Shown piece by piece: positions 62,571 through 64,000 of a DNA stretch of 64,000 nucleotides. Below the pieces are notes generated by a model that was not told where the DNA came from, did not search any database, and worked only from the letters and a program-made list of their open reading frames with translations. The DNA is taken from NCBI GenBank assembly GCA_023091665.1, contig JALJCQ010000012.1, positions 1,922,001 to 1,986,000 of the forward strand, given 5' to 3'. The stretch comes from Pythium myriotylum (taxonomy: Eukaryota; Oomycota; Peronosporomycetes; Pythiales; Pythiaceae). Each line of letters starts with the position of its first letter. The stretch's first letter is position 1. The position numbers were made by a program, and so were the translations under genes.

Positions 62571-64000
62571 ATGACCGCGACCACTGCCGTTGCAGCTGTT
62601 GAAGACCTCATGTGCGACGAGAACTCTCCATTCCTTCCTCACTGGATAACGAGCCAACTCGTGTTGTACAGATCGATAGCGTCGCAGAGACTCAATCCGC
62701 ATGCTCTCCAACGCCTCAGTATTGCAGGTGTCTGCATCTCAACCAGCAACCTGATCCCGCTCCGTTGCGGCTAACGATATAGTTTAATTAATGGCCAGAG
62801 ATACTTGGTGAGCACGGAGCAAGAACAAGTGCACTCGCGTTGCCGACGAAGGAAGAGCTCGGTGTTCCTCAAGAGCTGGAACCGGCCTACAATCGCCTCG
62901 TCAAGTTCGCTCGGTTACATGAGCCGACTGGATACGAAAATGATATTTCTCAGAAGCATGATGCTGTGCGCTTTTTGTGCTTGAAGGAAATGCTTCAAGC
63001 CTCGAGAGAAGCAAAGGTTAGACGCGCTGAGATTCATATGATGCACAATGGGAAAACCCTCCATCACTAACTTTGGACCCGCAGCTTCCCCACATTCAGG
63101 CGTTGTGCTTCGAAAGGATTGTACAATGGTTCGACGGAGCGAGCCATCAACCTCGCCCTGCCAATGGAGCAGTGATGTCCGCGTCAACTCCGATATTGCC
63201 TCCGCGCATGGTGCGTGCAGGGGAAGTCTGGCCCATTCCTACTCAAACATTGCTTATGTTCAGTCACCGAAGAAGAAAACCCTCGAGTCCAACGATCCAA
63301 CGATCCCACTGACGATACCCAATAACCAGGGACCGACGCCGAATGGATCTTCAGGCGTGATGCTCAAGGCTGCGATCTCGCAGAAATTGGAGAAGTACAA
63401 GATGCCAGATTTGAGAGGCTCCCACATACGACGCGTCACCCAACTGAAGTCACAGGGTATTGATGTACCCGAAGATGACGATGAAGTTTCGACGACTGCG
63501 AGACCTGAAGCCGACTGTGATGACGAGGGTATTTTAGACCCACTCGACTACATCAAGCGTGACCAGAGAGCGAAGATCAGAGCGACTTTCAAGAGTTACG
63601 AGCCTGAGACCGAAGCCGAGGTATGATTTCACTTCTTCGCCGTATCATGAGTTCATTGATCTGGAAATACCGGTAGTTTGCTCTCAACCAAATCTGGCTG
63701 GAGCGTACTCGTGCGGAAGAGATTGAGAAACAAAAAGAGCAATTTGTGAGGGGGAAAGTCCGCTCATGGTCAATGAGCAAAAGTCGAGACGAAAGTGAGT
63801 ATCTCCGCAAACAAGAAGCTGTGCAGCTTGCTGCTGGGCTCGACAAGTTCGTCGAAGGTGAGATCGAAATGATCAGCCAACCTCGTCGTCGCAATATAGA
63901 AAGGAAGAAGCAGGAATGGCAGCAACTTCAACCCTCAGGTGCTCTTCAGACCCTCTCGCCAGACAACTATCCATCAGCTACATCGCAATCTGGCCGAGCC
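62571..64000 (+). CDS. Hypothetical multi-exon protein, 5' part (runs off window)
   Basis: Predicted exons are 62571-62727, 62799-63016, 63085-63210, 63264-63620 and 63677-64000 (open at the edge), all in consistent phase, giving about 394 residues so far. The N-terminus is helical ('ENSPFLPHWITSQLVLYRSI', 'EPAYNRLVKFARLHEPTGYE', 'DAVRFLCLKEMLQASREAK'). A Pro/Ser linker, an acidic stretch ('DVPEDDDEVS') and 'LDPLDYIKRDQRAKIRATFK' follow, then a charged coiled-coil-like region ('WLERTRAEEIEKQKEQFVRG'). I do not recognise a domain. Regular intron spacing and clean joins support a real gene. A further intron near 63796 is possible. Confidence 0.68.

Noticed and set aside
1..64000. RxLR or CRN effector genes, elicitins, tRNA or rRNA genes, CRISPR arrays
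   Set aside because: None of the hallmark motifs or structures was seen; the secreted EGF-like and giant proteins lack RxLR or LFLAK motifs near the signal peptide.

Overview
The window looks like nuclear DNA of an oomycete (Stramenopiles), most likely from the Pythium/Phytophthora side. The genes are packed tightly on both strands, and most introns are 55-105 nt with GT-AG borders. Two oomycete-type initiator elements (TCAYTYY) lie at plausible start sites. The gene set (PDR-type ABCG transporter, GOST seven-helix proteins, tandem GILT protein, class C GPCR, SWM-repeat giant protein) also fits. The genus call is inference. All exon structures were built by eye from splice motifs and reading phase, with no transcript support.

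Layout. 1-10.3 kb: start of a PDR-type ABCG transporter (-), a dual-specificity phosphatase (+), an EF-hand/IQ/RCC1 protein with a PA-like insert (+), an ABCF ATPase (+) and ribosomal protein eS24 (+). 10.4-18.8 kb: a small protein with a CaaX end (-), two divergent GOST paralogues, a membrane protein with two GILT domains (-) and a coiled-coil protein (+). 19-28.6 kb: a protein with a long Glu-Val-Lys heptad array (-), a hypothetical protein (-), a cyclic-nucleotide-binding-domain protein (-), a secreted EGF-like protein (+) and a PH-USP-PDZ-UBA deubiquitinase-like protein (-). 28.9-38 kb: a PHD-DDT chromatin protein (-), a HAD-like hydrolase (+), a membrane-anchored trehalase (-) and a class C GPCR with a solute-binding-like ectodomain (+).

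38-54.5 kb is one gene on the minus strand. It encodes about 5,462 aa, almost all in a single 16.2-kb exon, and is built from about 20 SWM-type beta-sandwich repeats with nested propeller-like insertions, two YHYH domains, and P-domain-like and discoidin-like segments. It shares a 158-bp bidirectional promoter with a leucine-rich-repeat gene (+), whose start codon sits in a 32-bp tandem duplication. A C2HC zinc-finger gene follows.

57.8-60.8 kb is a near-perfect inverted repeat with arms of about 1.35 kb. Each arm carries a full copy of an unrecognised 234-aa gene. A WD40 protein (-) and the 5' part of an unrecognised gene (+) complete the window. I saw no rRNA, tRNA, CRISPR array or recognisable transposase. 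The genes do not form a pathway. The main themes are secreted or surface proteins, signalling, and recent local duplication.
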